A stretch of 33,600 nt of DNA from positions 163,251 to 196,850 of the forward strand of contig DHIO01000048.1 of the NCBI GenBank assembly GCA_002403855.1. Reading direction: 5' to 3'. Position 1 is the stretch's first letter, and each line of letters opens with the position of its first letter. The position numbers and the translations under genes were made by a program. Under the pieces are notes generated by a model that was given only the letters and a program-made list of their open reading frames with translations, ran no database searches and was not told the DNA's origin. Source of the stretch: Acidimicrobiia bacterium UBA4744 (lineage in GTDB: Bacteria; Actinomycetota; Acidimicrobiia; Spongiisociales; UBA4744). Of the stretch, positions 1 through 7,097 are shown piece after piece.

Positions 1-353
1 AAGCCGGGGATCTCATCCCGTGCCAGCGATGCTCCGGTGGCAATGACGAGGTAATCGAAGTCGAGGTGATCCCCACGGGCCAGATCAACCCGCCGGCCGT
101 CGAGGTCGATCTTGGAGGCCTCATCGATCACTAGAGAAACCTCGCGCCTGAGCAGCGCCCTGGTATCGCGCGCCAGCCATCGAGTGTGGGCTTGGTCGAG
201 GGCGACATAGAGCCAGCCGGGTTGAAAGACATGCATGCCGGTGGCGTCGACCAAAGTGACGGAGGCTTTGGTGCGGTCGAGCCGTCTCGCCAGCAGGTTG
301 GCGGTCAGCAGGCCGCCGATACCTCCACCCAGCACAACGATGTTTGCCGGCAA
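1..353 (-). CDS. SQR-like FAD/NAD(P)-dependent oxidoreductase, N-terminal part
   Basis: The reading frame starts at TTG (353-351) and runs off the left edge, so only about 117 N-terminal residues are seen. The start is chosen because GAGGAG lies five bases upstream and the protein begins PANIVVLGGGIGGLLTANLL, an N-terminal Rossmann FAD-binding motif (GGGIGG). The sequence HVFQPGWLYVAL and the later DYLVIATGAS are typical of the sulfide:quinone oxidoreductase / flavocytochrome c sulfide dehydrogenase family, which oxidises sulfide at the membrane and passes electrons to quinone. The catalytic cysteines would lie outside the window, so SQR activity cannot be confirmed and a type II NADH dehydrogenase-like role remains possible. 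It follows csoR-DUF302 on the same strand but has its own likely -10 (TAGCCT, 378-373). Confidence 0.75.
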   Translation of the reverse strand, partial: MPANIVVLGGGIGGLLTANLLARRLDRTKASVTLVDATGMHVFQPGWLYVALDQAHTRWLARDTRALLRREVSLVIDEASKIDLDGRRVDLARGDHLDFDYLVIATGASLARDEIPG

Positions 354-372
354 ACGGTCTCCTCTCACCCCG

Positions 373-378
373 AGGCTA
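373..378 (-). promoter_or_regulatory. Putative -10 (TAGCCT) for the SQR-like gene
   Basis: TAGCCT on the minus strand lies about 20 bases before the TTG start, with the GAGGAG ribosome site between. The same hexamer is used at the divergent kinase/regulator promoters at 5896-5901 and 5967-5972. No good -35 is visible. Confidence 0.4.
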
Positions 379-450
379 GTACCGCCCACCCGGCTCCGAC
401 CTTGAGCGAGAAGCAGAGCGAGCGGCAGGTATCAAGAAGCCCTGGCTGAG

Positions 451-849
451 TCAGCTCTCGAGACGGGCCAGCGCTTTCTCGAGCCGGCCCCGTGCTTCCG
501 CAGCGACCTCCTGCAACTCCGGGTTGTCGGTCACATCCGCCATCAACTGCGGCTCCAACGCCGCCACCACCGTCCGGTCGCCCCTGGCATACACCACCAC
601 GTTGCACGGCAGCAGCAACCCCAGGTCTGCTTCAGCCTCCAACCCGCGATTGGCGAGGAGAGGATTGCAGGCTCCGAGAATCTTGTAGGGGGTCCTTTCG
701 ACTCCCAGCTTCTCCCTCAGTGTGGCGGCGACGTCGATTTCCGTGAGGATGCCAAAGCCCTCACTCGCCAGGCTCTTTGTGATCGCCTCCTCGGCTTCGA
801 CCATCGAGCGGCTTGTCGTGACCACCATTCCGTAGCGAGTATGTTCCAT
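451..849 (-). CDS. DUF302 family protein
   Basis: This is a 132-residue protein with the DUF302 fold signature: an N-terminal YGMVVTTSRSMVEAEEAI strand-helix, then KILGACNPLLANRGLE and LLLPCNVVVYARGD. Both motifs contain the cysteines often seen in this family (GACNP and LLPCNV). The function of DUF302 is not established; it recurs beside sulfide-oxidation and CsoR/CstR-type regulators, so a role in sulfur or thiol stress is an inference. It starts at ATG 849 with an AGGAGA ribosome site, 15 bases after the end of the CsoR-family gene, so the two are almost surely one operon under the operator at 1150-1165. No signal peptide is visible, so it is probably cytoplasmic. Confidence 0.88.
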   Translation of the reverse strand: MEHTRYGMVVTTSRSMVEAEEAITKSLASEGFGILTEIDVAATLREKLGVERTPYKILGACNPLLANRGLEAEADLGLLLPCNVVVYARGDRTVVAALEPQLMADVTDNPELQEVAAEARGRLEKALARLES

Positions 850-864
850 GCTGCAAATCTCCTG

Positions 865-1134
865 TCAGGCAAGCGTCATGAAGAGCTTCTCCAGCTCCTG
901 CGGCGTGTAGCCGGACGCTGCTGCCGCTTCCTCGTCGAGGAGGCAGCTTTTCAAGTGGGCGGCGAGCATCTTGTAGGCGACCCGGTCGAGCGCTTTCGAC
1001 GCGGCGGCAATCTGCTGCACGACATCGCGGCATTCGCGGTTGGTCTCCACCATACGGGCGATGCCGGCAACCTGACCTTCGATTCGACGCAGACGCGGCA
1101 TCACATCGGCGACGGTGGCTTCATCCAACTGCAT
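865..1134 (-). CDS. CsoR/RcnR-family (DUF156) metal- or persulfide-sensing repressor
   Basis: This 89-residue all-helical repressor carries the DUF156 pattern RLRRIEGQVAGIARMV followed by ECRDVVQQIAA. Potential ligands are Cys35, His60 and Cys64 (AAHLKSC), matching the C-H-C set that binds Cu(I) in CsoR. Persulfide-sensing CstR proteins keep the two cysteines but usually lack the His. The start is ATG 1134 because AGGGAG sits six bases upstream; a GTG just before it and far upstream starts are less likely, since they would read through the operator. The palindrome ATACCCTATGGGGTAT lies 16 bases upstream, so it should repress itself and the downstream DUF302 gene. Ligand residues suggest copper, but the neighbouring genes suggest sulfide; the effector is unresolved. 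Confidence 0.9.
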   Translation of the reverse strand: MQLDEATVADVMPRLRRIEGQVAGIARMVETNRECRDVVQQIAAASKALDRVAYKMLAAHLKSCLLDEEAAAASGYTPQELEKLFMTLA

Positions 1135-1149
1135 CACAGTCTCCCTTGG

Positions 1150-1165
1150 ATACCCTATGGGGTAT
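1150..1165. promoter_or_regulatory. CsoR/CstR-type operator palindrome
   Basis: ATACCCTATGGGGTAT has perfect 6-base arms (ATACCC/GGGTAT) around a 4-base centre, the known architecture of CsoR/CstR operators. It overlaps the edge of a candidate minus-strand -10 (TAACAT, 1169-1164) and the expected transcription start of the repressor gene, so binding should block transcription. Confidence 0.8.
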
Positions 1166-1266
1166 GTTACTAGCACGGTCCGGTAGGCCGACTCGGGTCG
1201 GAGTGTGGGCTCCGGGTTTGGAAGGCCTGCACCTCGGGCGAAGGTGGCCGGGGCCGGTCCCTCGTT

Positions 1267-1272
1267 TAGGCT
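1267..1272 (+). promoter_or_regulatory. Putative -10 (TAGGCT) of the P-type ATPase gene
   Basis: TAGGCT lies 25 bases before the ATG at 1298, which would give a leader of about 19 bases. A GC-rich imperfect palindrome (GGGGCCGGTCCC, 1250-1261) sits directly upstream, over the -35 position. Confidence 0.4.
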
Positions 1273-1297
1273 AAGCCGACGCCGAGAAGCTGGACGC

Positions 1298-4033
1298 ATG
1301 ACCACCTCCCTGTCACATACCGCTCATCCCTGGTGGACAGAAGACGCCGAAGCCGTCGCGGCCCGGCTCGACACCAGCTTGAGCTTGGGATTGTCGGGCG
1401 CCCAGGTCGCTGAGCGGCAGGAGCAGTACGGGCCGAACGAACTCGAGGAAGAGCCCACCCGACCGGCGTGGCGCCTCTTCCTTCTGCAATTCGCCAACAC
1501 CATGATCGTGGTCCTGCTCGTCGCCGCCGGGATCATGGTGGCGATCGGTGAACCGACGGACGCCATCGTTATCGGCGCCATCGTGATTCTCAACGCCGCC
1601 ATTGGCTTCTTTCAGGAGTATCGAGCCGAACAGGCAATGGCCGCGCTGCGCACGATGGCTGCACCCAGTGCTCGGGTCGTCCGGGACGGTGCCGAGCTGA
1701 CGGTCACTGCCCCCGAGTTGGTCCCGGGCGACCTCCTGGTGCTCGATGCCGGCGATGTGGTTGCAGCCGATGTGCGCCTCACCGAATGTCCCAACCTCCG
1801 GGTCAATGAGGCCCCGCTCACCGGCGAATCGGTGCCGGTCGATAAGACCACCGATGTCCTCACGGAGGACTCCGGTGAACTGGTGGGGGATCGCTACAAC
1901 ATGGTCTTCAAGGGGACGGCGGTGGTCTACGGTCGGGGACGCGGCGTTGTGGTCGGCACGGCCATGGACACCGCCCTGGGGCAGATTGCCGGGTTGCTCA
2001 AGGCCCACCAGGCACCGCAGACCCCGTTGCAGCGCCGCTTGGCGGTACTCGGTCGCTGGCTCGCCGCCGCGGCGATCGTCATCTGCATCGTTGTGTTTGC
2101 CGTCGGTGTGGCCCGTGGAGAGGACGTCGAGGACATGTTCCTCGTTGCGGTGAGTCTGGCGGTGGCCGCGATACCCGAGGCCCTTCCGGCGGTGGTGACC
2201 ATCGGACTGGCTTTGGGCGCTCAGCGTATGATTCGTCACCACACACTCATTCGCAAGCTTCCCGCGGTGGAGACCCTCGGATCGGTGACGGTGATTTGCA
2301 CCGACAAGACCGGCACCCTGACCGAGGGGCGAATGCTGGTCGAGAAAGTGTGGACCCTGGAACGAGAAGGCGAGGTCACGGGGTCCGGCTACGAGCCGTC
2401 GGGTCAGATCGTCATCGACGGGCAACCGGCCCAGATCGAGGCCGGCACGCCGCTTGGTTCGTTGCTGACCGCCGCCGCGCTCTGCAACGACGCCGTGCTC
2501 GTACCCCCGGCGGAGATGGGGGACGAATGGGCGGTTGCCGGTGATCCAACGGAGGGAGCCCTGCTGGCGCTCTCGGCCAAGGCCGGGTTCGATCGGGAGC
2601 GGGTCAATCGGCAGTTCCCGCGCACGGCCGAGATCCCCTTCGACTCGGAACGAAAACGGATGGTCACCATTCACCGCACCACGAATGGCAGCGCGGGACT
2701 CGTGGCAACCAAGGGAGCGATCGAGGCGACCATCGACTCCATCGAGAAGGTGGCCACCGACGACGGTGATCTCGACCTCACACCAGAACTGCGCGCCGCT
2801 GTGCTCGATCAGGCCGCGAGTATGGCGGCCGAAGGCTACCGAGTGCTGGGGATTGCCGGTCAGGTCGTCCTGGACGGTGAACTCGGCCACATGCTCGAGG
2901 CAGAGCAGGATCTCGTCCTGTACGGCCTCGTGGCCATGGCCGACCCTCCCCGGGCCGAATCCCGTCCCGCCGTTGAGGCGTGTCTCACAGCCGGCATCAC
3001 GCCGGTGATGATCACCGGCGACCATCCGGACACGGGCAGAGCCATCGGGGAGAGGCTCGGCATTCTCGAGGGGGACGAACAGGTGATGACGGGAGCGGAG
3101 CTCGCAGCCGAGCAGGCCGATGGCTTGGCTACGCACGTTTCCAAGGTCGCAGTGTATGCCAGGACCTCGCCCGAGCAGAAGCTGGACATCGTGCAAGCCT
3201 GGAAAGAGCGCGGGGACATCGTTTCGATGACCGGCGACGGCGTCAACGACGCGCCGGCGCTGCGGGCCGCCGACATCGGGGTAGCCATGGGAGTGACGGG
3301 CACCGAGGTGGCGAAGGAAGCCGCCGACATGGTCCTCACCGATGACAACTTCGCGTCCATAGTCACTGCAGTCGGCGAGGGTCGGCGAATCTACAACAAC
3401 ATTCGCCGTTTCGTGCGCTACACCCTCACCTCGAACGCCGGCGAGATCTGGGTCATGTTCCTAGGGCCGTTTGTGGGGCTGGCCATTCCCCTGCTGCCGG
3501 TCCAGATCCTGTGGATCAATCTCGTCACCGACGGGTTTCCCGGCCTGGCGCTCGGTGTCGAGCCTGCAGAGCCCGATGTGATGGAACGTGATCCCCGACC
3601 GCCCGACGAGAGCATCTTCGCTCAAGGCGTGTGGCAGCAGGTCATCTTCATCGGACTGTTGATGGGTTTCGTGACCCTGGGGCTCGGGGTGTGGGCCGAG
3701 GCAACCGGTCGGCCCTGGCAAACCATGATCTTCACGACACTCGCACTGCTGCAGTTGGGCAATGCTTTGGCGATTCGGTCAGAACGCCAATCGCTTCTTG
3801 CGATCGGGATCGGCACCAACAAGCCACTGCTCTGGACCGTGCTTCTCACACTGTCGGTCCAAATCGCCATCGTCTACTGGGCTCCACTGCAGACTATCTT
3901 GCACACCGAAGCTCTGGCGGCGTCCGACCTGGCGGTGGTCCTGGTGGTTTCCACCGGCGTTTTCTGGGCCGTCGAGTTGGAGAAATGGGTGCGACGCCGG
4001 ATGACGTCACGTCGCGTGTCTCAGCACGCCTGA
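1298..4033 (+). CDS. P2A-type cation-transporting P-type ATPase (Ca2+-ATPase-like)
   Basis: This 911-residue membrane pump couples ATP hydrolysis to cation export. It has the full catalytic set: TGES (175-178, actuator), DKTGT with phospho-Asp336, and TGDGVND (645-651, hinge). The ion-site segments resemble SERCA: M4 PEALPA (Glu294), M5 SNAGE (Asn713, Glu716) and M6 LWINLVTDG (Asn741, Asp745). Those residues correspond to SERCA Ca2+ ligands, so Ca2+ is the best guess, with Mn2+ or another divalent ion possible. It is not a copper ATPase: no CPC motif or N-terminal metal-binding domain is present. ATG 1298 is chosen because the cation-ATPase N-terminal domain begins soon after. It is divergent from the CsoR-family gene and lies upstream of hsp20; mycobacterial CtpF belongs to the same subfamily and to the DosR regulon. 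Confidence 0.93.
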   Translation: MTTSLSHTAHPWWTEDAEAVAARLDTSLSLGLSGAQVAERQEQYGPNELEEEPTRPAWRLFLLQFANTMIVVLLVAAGIMVAIGEPTDAIVIGAIVILNAAIGFFQEYRAEQAMAALRTMAAPSARVVRDGAELTVTAPELVPGDLLVLDAGDVVAADVRLTECPNLRVNEAPLTGESVPVDKTTDVLTEDSGELVGDRYNMVFKGTAVVYGRGRGVVVGTAMDTALGQIAGLLKAHQAPQTPLQRRLAVLGRWLAAAAIVICIVVFAVGVARGEDVEDMFLVAVSLAVAAIPEALPAVVTIGLALGAQRMIRHHTLIRKLPAVETLGSVTVICTDKTGTLTEGRMLVEKVWTLEREGEVTGSGYEPSGQIVIDGQPAQIEAGTPLGSLLTAAALCNDAVLVPPAEMGDEWAVAGDPTEGALLALSAKAGFDRERVNRQFPRTAEIPFDSERKRMVTIHRTTNGSAGLVATKGAIEATIDSIEKVATDDGDLDLTPELRAAVLDQAASMAAEGYRVLGIAGQVVLDGELGHMLEAEQDLVLYGLVAMADPPRAESRPAVEACLTAGITPVMITGDHPDTGRAIGERLGILEGDEQVMTGAELAAEQADGLATHVSKVAVYARTSPEQKLDIVQAWKERGDIVSMTGDGVNDAPALRAADIGVAMGVTGTEVAKEAADMVLTDDNFASIVTAVGEGRRIYNNIRRFVRYTLTSNAGEIWVMFLGPFVGLAIPLLPVQILWINLVTDGFPGLALGVEPAEPDVMERDPRPPDESIFAQGVWQQVIFIGLLMGFVTLGLGVWAEATGRPWQTMIFTTLALLQLGNALAIRSERQSLLAIGIGTNKPLLWTVLLTLSVQIAIVYWAPLQTILHTEALAASDLAVVLVVSTGVFWAVELEKWVRRRMTSRRVSQHA

Positions 4034-4107
4034 CAAACCGCAAATACTTGACCTCTTTGGCTTTCAGGCAGCGCCGGGTGAGTTCGTCACTGTGGCCGTT
4101 GCCGTCC

Positions 4108-4257
4108 GGGGCCATCGGAACGCCCGGCAGAGCGCCGGTTCATCGAGCACGGTGCGGGACAGAGGCGAGGGCATCGGCGCGACGAAGCCGCGCCGGTTGA
4201 CCTTCGCCTCTACCTCTCAGGCTCGTTCCGGAGTATGAAGGGAGTGAGTGAGGAGGT
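4108..4257 (+). promoter_or_regulatory. Structured 5' region of the hsp20 gene
   Basis: The 229-base gap before hsp20 holds two nested inverted repeats: AGAGGCGA/TCGCCTCT (4161-4168 and 4204-4211) around CGGCGCG/CGCGCCG (4175-4181 and 4189-4195). A possible promoter is TTGACC (4197-4202) with CAGGCT (4218-4223), though its 15-base spacer is short. ACCTCTCA (4212-4219) could pair with TGAGGAGGT (4249-4257), which contains the ribosome-binding site, leaving one bulged base. The nested stem could instead end transcription from the ATPase gene. Confidence 0.35.
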
Positions 4258-4262
4258 GACAC

Positions 4263-4754
4263 ATGGCGATCACTCGTTGGGCGCCGTTCGACGCCTTGAC
4301 CTCGCTGGAGCGCGGGATGCAAACTCTCGAACGCCAACTCCATTCCGTCCTCGGGGGGGTCCCGCCGGTAGGCGAGGACGTGGACTGGCGGCCCGACACG
4401 GATGTCTACCGGGAGGGCGATACGCTGGTGGTCAGGGCCGAACTGCCCGGCATTGATCCGGGCGAGCATCTCGAGATCGAAGTCGAGGAGAATGTCCTCC
4501 GCATTCGGGGGCACAAGCGGTTCGACCGGGAGATCGAAGACGAGCATCGCTTCGTGCGCGAATGCCGCTTCGGATCGTTCGAGCGCGCCGTCCTGCTTCC
4601 GGAAGGTGTCGAACCCGACACCGTATCGGCCGTGTACGAGAACGGTGTGCTGATGGTTCGGGTCCCCGTCCCGGCCGAAATGACGGCCGGCAGAAAGGTC
4701 CCGATCGAGGTGGAAGAACCCAGAAAGCCGGCACCGAGGATTCAGCCGGACTAG
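4263..4754 (+). CDS. Hsp20/alpha-crystallin small heat shock protein
   Basis: This 163-residue ATP-independent holdase binds unfolding proteins. The alpha-crystallin domain spans roughly residues 45-140, beginning DWRPDTDVYREGDTLVVRAE and containing the conserved ENGVLMVRVP near its end. A C-terminal I/V-x-I/V anchor is visible in KVPIEV, needed for oligomer assembly. ATG 4263 is preceded by a very strong AGGAGGT ribosome site. It stands alone on the plus strand between the P-type ATPase and the convergent sensor kinase. Its position beside a DevR-type regulator recalls hspX (acr) in Mycobacterium, a major DosR target. No HAIR or CIRCE element was seen, so classic HspR or HrcA control is not supported by the sequence. 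Confidence 0.95.
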   Translation: MAITRWAPFDALTSLERGMQTLERQLHSVLGGVPPVGEDVDWRPDTDVYREGDTLVVRAELPGIDPGEHLEIEVEENVLRIRGHKRFDREIEDEHRFVRECRFGSFERAVLLPEGVEPDTVSAVYENGVLMVRVPVPAEMTAGRKVPIEVEEPRKPAPRIQPD

Positions 4755-4773
4755 GAGCCGGACGCACAGATGC

Positions 4774-5889
4774 CTAGACGGGCAGCACTACCCGGACGGT
4801 GGTGCCGAATCCTGCCCGGCTGACGATCTCAGCATCGCCGTTGGCGTCGCGGGCTCGCGCTCGCAGATTGTCGAGACCCATGCCCCGCTCGACCGTGTCC
4901 GGGTCGAATCCCCGTCCCCGGTCCGAAACCGTGGTGACGAGTCGGTCGGCGCCCCGTTGCACACTCACGTTCACCCGGCCGACACCCGAGTGCCGGAGAG
5001 CGTTGCTGGTTGCTTCACGAACGACCTGGACCACGTCATCGACTACCTCGCCGGGTAGGTCGTTGACATCGCCCGTAACGGTGAGATCTACGCTCGCCTC
5101 GTAGGGCTCGGCCAACTGGCCCATGAGATCCGAGAGTTCCCCCCTGAGGCTACGGCGGGTCCAGACCGGCGGCCGAAGGTCGAAGATGAATTTGCGGAGG
5201 GAGGCGATGGCTTCATCGAGGCGCTGCACCGATTCGGCCAGGCTGGATTTGACCGTCGGGTTCTCGACCTTCTGTCCCAGCGACTGGAGGGACAGGCCTA
5301 CCGCGAACAAGTCCTGAATGATGGCGTCGTGAAGATCTCGAGCGATGCGTTCACGGTCTTCGACGACGGCTGCGCGACGCAGCCTGCCGTGCATCCGAGA
5401 GGTGGCGATCGCCGTGCCGGCGATCGCCGCCAACGCCTCTACCAATGCTTCGTCGTCACCGGTGAAACCTCCCGGTTTGTCGGTGAGATAGAGGTTGCCG
5501 AACGTCTCGCCTCCCACCGTGATGGGGATCCCAAGGAAGGTTTCCATCGAGGGGTGGTGAGGTGGGAAACCCACGGAATCAGGATGATCGTCGATCCGCT
5601 CGATCCGTACCGTCTTGCCCATCTCGGTGATGATCCCCAGCAGGCCCCGCCCCTGGGGAAGATGGCCGATTGCGGCTGCGGTCTTTGCATCCAGTCCGCC
5701 GTGCACGAACTGAATGAGCGCACCGTGTTCGCCCAACACCCCCAGGGCCCCGAAAGCAGCGCCGGTGAGCTCCATGCCGGTGTCGACCGTCGTCTGCAGC
5801 ACCGCAGTCAGATCAGTTTGGCGAGTGACCACTGAGGCAGCCGACACCAGCTTCGCCAGGCGATAGGACGGGATGATCGGATCATGCAT
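4774..5889 (-). CDS. GAF-domain sensor histidine kinase, DevS/DosT-like
   Basis: This is a 371-residue soluble NarL-class kinase. A single GAF domain (about 20-165) is followed by a HisKA_3 helix with phospho-acceptor His187 (RDLHD) and an HATPase_c domain (N box around EATSNALRH, 292-300; DRGRGFD, 323-329; GMGLDNL, 336-342). The GAF segment HPDSVGFPPHHPSM closely follows DevS GAF-A of M. tuberculosis, and His112 aligns with the proximal heme histidine His149 there, while DevS Glu87 is replaced by Gly. Mycobacterial DevS has two GAF domains and 578 residues, so this is a shorter version. No membrane segment is present. Its ATG lies six bases after a TAGCCT -10, so the mRNA is probably leaderless. 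It is divergent from its likely partner regulator. Confidence 0.92.
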   Translation of the reverse strand: MHDPIIPSYRLAKLVSAASVVTRQTDLTAVLQTTVDTGMELTGAAFGALGVLGEHGALIQFVHGGLDAKTAAAIGHLPQGRGLLGIITEMGKTVRIERIDDHPDSVGFPPHHPSMETFLGIPITVGGETFGNLYLTDKPGGFTGDDEALVEALAAIAGTAIATSRMHGRLRRAAVVEDRERIARDLHDAIIQDLFAVGLSLQSLGQKVENPTVKSSLAESVQRLDEAIASLRKFIFDLRPPVWTRRSLRGELSDLMGQLAEPYEASVDLTVTGDVNDLPGEVVDDVVQVVREATSNALRHSGVGRVNVSVQRGADRLVTTVSDRGRGFDPDTVERGMGLDNLRARARDANGDAEIVSRAGFGTTVRVVLPV

Positions 5890-5895
5890 CCTGTC

Positions 5896-5901
5896 AGGCT
5901 A
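5896..5901 (-). promoter_or_regulatory. -10 (TAGCCT) of the sensor kinase gene, leaderless
   Basis: TAGCCT is followed by six bases and the kinase ATG (5889), which places the expected transcription start on the start codon itself. It lies inside one arm of the 13-bp inverted repeat. Confidence 0.65.
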
Positions 5902-5966
5902 CCCGGGACGGGAAACCATTCGATATTGCCTCGGGCGGCATAGGCAGTCTCTTGAGCCTCGCCGGG

Positions 5967-5972
5967 TAGCCT
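5967..5972 (+). promoter_or_regulatory. -10 (TAGCCT) of the regulator-usp-CBS operon
   Basis: TAGCCT is followed by six bases and ATG 5979. That ATG opens an 11-codon frame (5979-6011) overlapping the true regulator start, which is itself served by the AAGGAGG ribosome site at 5984-5990. Confidence 0.6.
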
Positions 5973-5978
5973 GAGGTC

Positions 5979-6011
5979 ATGACAAGGAGGCCATGCGGTT
6001 GCGGTTGCTGA
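5979..6011 (+). other. Possible leaderless upstream ORF ending in CGCGC
   Basis: An 11-codon frame (MTRRPCGCGC, stop) starts exactly where transcription from TAGCCT is expected to begin and overlaps the first codons of the response regulator. Three of its last five residues are cysteine. It may be a translational leader or a by-product of the regulator's CGG-TTG codons read in another frame. Confidence 0.3.
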
Positions 6012-6673
6012 TCGTCGACGACCACGAGATCGTCAGGCAGGGCTTGATGACGCTGCTCGACGCCGAGGACGGCATCGAGGTCGTCGGGGAGGCCGGCACC
6101 GCCGAAGAGGGGGTCCGACGGGTGGGATACGACTCTCCCGACGTGGTGGTCATGGACGTTCGGCTGCCGGACGCCACCGGAATCGAAGCCTGTCGAGAGA
6201 TTCGGTCACGCTGGCCCGACGTCAAGGTGCTCATGCTGACGTCATTTGCCGACGAAGAGGCGCTGTTCGCCTCCATTGTGGCCGGAGCCTCCGGTTACGT
6301 CCTGAAGCGCATCAAAGGTGATGAGCTGGTGGAGAGCGTTCGGCGGGTTGGCCGAGGCGAGTCGCTGTTGGATCCGACCATGACGGAACGTGTCTTCCGC
6401 AAGATCCGGGGCGAAGAGCCGGACGACCCGCTTCTGGCTCGCCTGTCGCCTCAGGAGCGCAAGATTCTGGACCTGATTGCGGATGGTCTCACCAACCGGG
6501 AGATTGCCGACGAGATGTTCCTGGCCGAGAAGACGGTCAAGAACTATGTGTCGAATCTGCTCAGCAAGCTCGAAATGACCAGAAGAACAGAAGCCGCCGC
6601 CTACGCGGCGCGACTGGCCGCCCGCAAGGAGCAGCAGTACCCACCGGAACAGTGGGGGGAGCCGCAGCCATGA
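5993..6673 (+). CDS. NarL/FixJ-family response regulator, DevR/DosR-like
   Basis: This 226-residue regulator has a receiver domain with acidic pocket Asp9-Asp10, phospho-acceptor Asp55 (VMDVRLPD), Thr83 and Lys105, a linker, and a LuxR-type HTH (about 150-207). The recognition helix FLAEKTVKNYVSNLLSKL keeps Lys180, Lys183 and Asn184, equivalent to DevR Lys179, Lys182 and Asn183 that contact DNA. That points to a GGGAC-type site. ATG 5993 sits only two bases after AAGGAGG; TTG 5999, six bases downstream, has better spacing, so the start may be there (224 residues). It ends in an ATGA overlap with the universal stress gene, making an operon with it and the CBS-BON gene. The divergent GAF kinase is its likely partner. 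Confidence 0.93.
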   Translation: MRLRLLIVDDHEIVRQGLMTLLDAEDGIEVVGEAGTAEEGVRRVGYDSPDVVVMDVRLPDATGIEACREIRSRWPDVKVLMLTSFADEEALFASIVAGASGYVLKRIKGDELVESVRRVGRGESLLDPTMTERVFRKIRGEEPDDPLLARLSPQERKILDLIADGLTNREIADEMFLAEKTVKNYVSNLLSKLEMTRRTEAAAYAARLAARKEQQYPPEQWGEPQP

Positions 6674-7095
6674 TCATTGTCGTCGGAGTCGACGAATCGG
6701 AACACAGCGCCCACGGGCTCCGCCGGGCGATCGAGCTGGCCGAGGCTCTGTCGGCGGAACTCCACGTGGTCCATGCTCTCCATATCCCGGGAACGCTGCT
6801 GGCCGTTCTCAATCAGGTGCCCGCCGATATCGCCCAACTCGAGAATGCACAACGGGACACGGTATGGGCGATCGCCGATCCGCTGCTGAAAGAGACTTCG
6901 GCCCCGGTCAAGCGGGTCGATTTGAGTGGATACCCGGCCGATGCCCTCGTTGAATACGCGGAAGAAGTCGGGGCAGGGTTGATAGTGATAGGTTCACGCG
7001 GCAGGGGTGAGCTGGCCGCTCTCTTTCTGGGTAGCACCAGCCATCGCGTCGTGCATCTCGCCCACTGCGACGTGCTGGTCGTCAAAGGAGGGTAA
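6670..7095 (+). CDS. Universal stress protein (UspA family), ATP-binding type
   Basis: This is a 141-residue single Usp domain. It begins MIIVVGVDESEHSAHGLRRA and carries the nucleotide motif G-x2-G-x9-G-S in GSRGRGELAALFLGSTS, so it should bind ATP. ATG 6670 overlaps the regulator's stop codon (ATGA) and has GGAG upstream; an in-frame ATG 18 bases earlier would lie inside the regulator gene and adds a non-conserved extension. Usp proteins are cytoplasmic and act in survival under hypoxia, starvation or oxidative stress; the exact role is unknown. Several Usp genes are DosR targets in mycobacteria, which fits its place in a DevR-like operon. Confidence 0.93.
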   Translation: MIIVVGVDESEHSAHGLRRAIELAEALSAELHVVHALHIPGTLLAVLNQVPADIAQLENAQRDTVWAIADPLLKETSAPVKRVDLSGYPADALVEYAEEVGAGLIVIGSRGRGELAALFLGSTSHRVVHLAHCDVLVVKGG

Positions 7096-7097
7096 CG

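Larger units (their letters stand above)
5894..5974. repeat. 13-bp inverted repeat framing the divergent kinase/regulator promoters
   Basis: TCAGGCTACCCGG (5894-5906) and its exact complement CCGGGTAGCCTGA (5962-5974) lie 68 bases apart, pointing outward. Each copy contains a TAGCCT -10, and each is followed six bases later by an ATG: 5889 on the minus strand (kinase) and 5979 on the plus strand (a short frame ahead of the regulator). Confidence 0.85.

Noticed and set aside
1313..3196. A 627-codon open frame on the minus strand opposite the P-type ATPase
   Set aside because: The residues are low-information and His/Gly/Arg-rich, typical of antisense to a GC-rich gene, while the sense strand has all P-type ATPase motifs.
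5905..5918. Full DosR box (GGGACT-WW-AGTCCC type) in the kinase/regulator gap
   Set aside because: GGGACGGGAAACCA matches only one half-site well; only the half-site is mentioned, as a lead.
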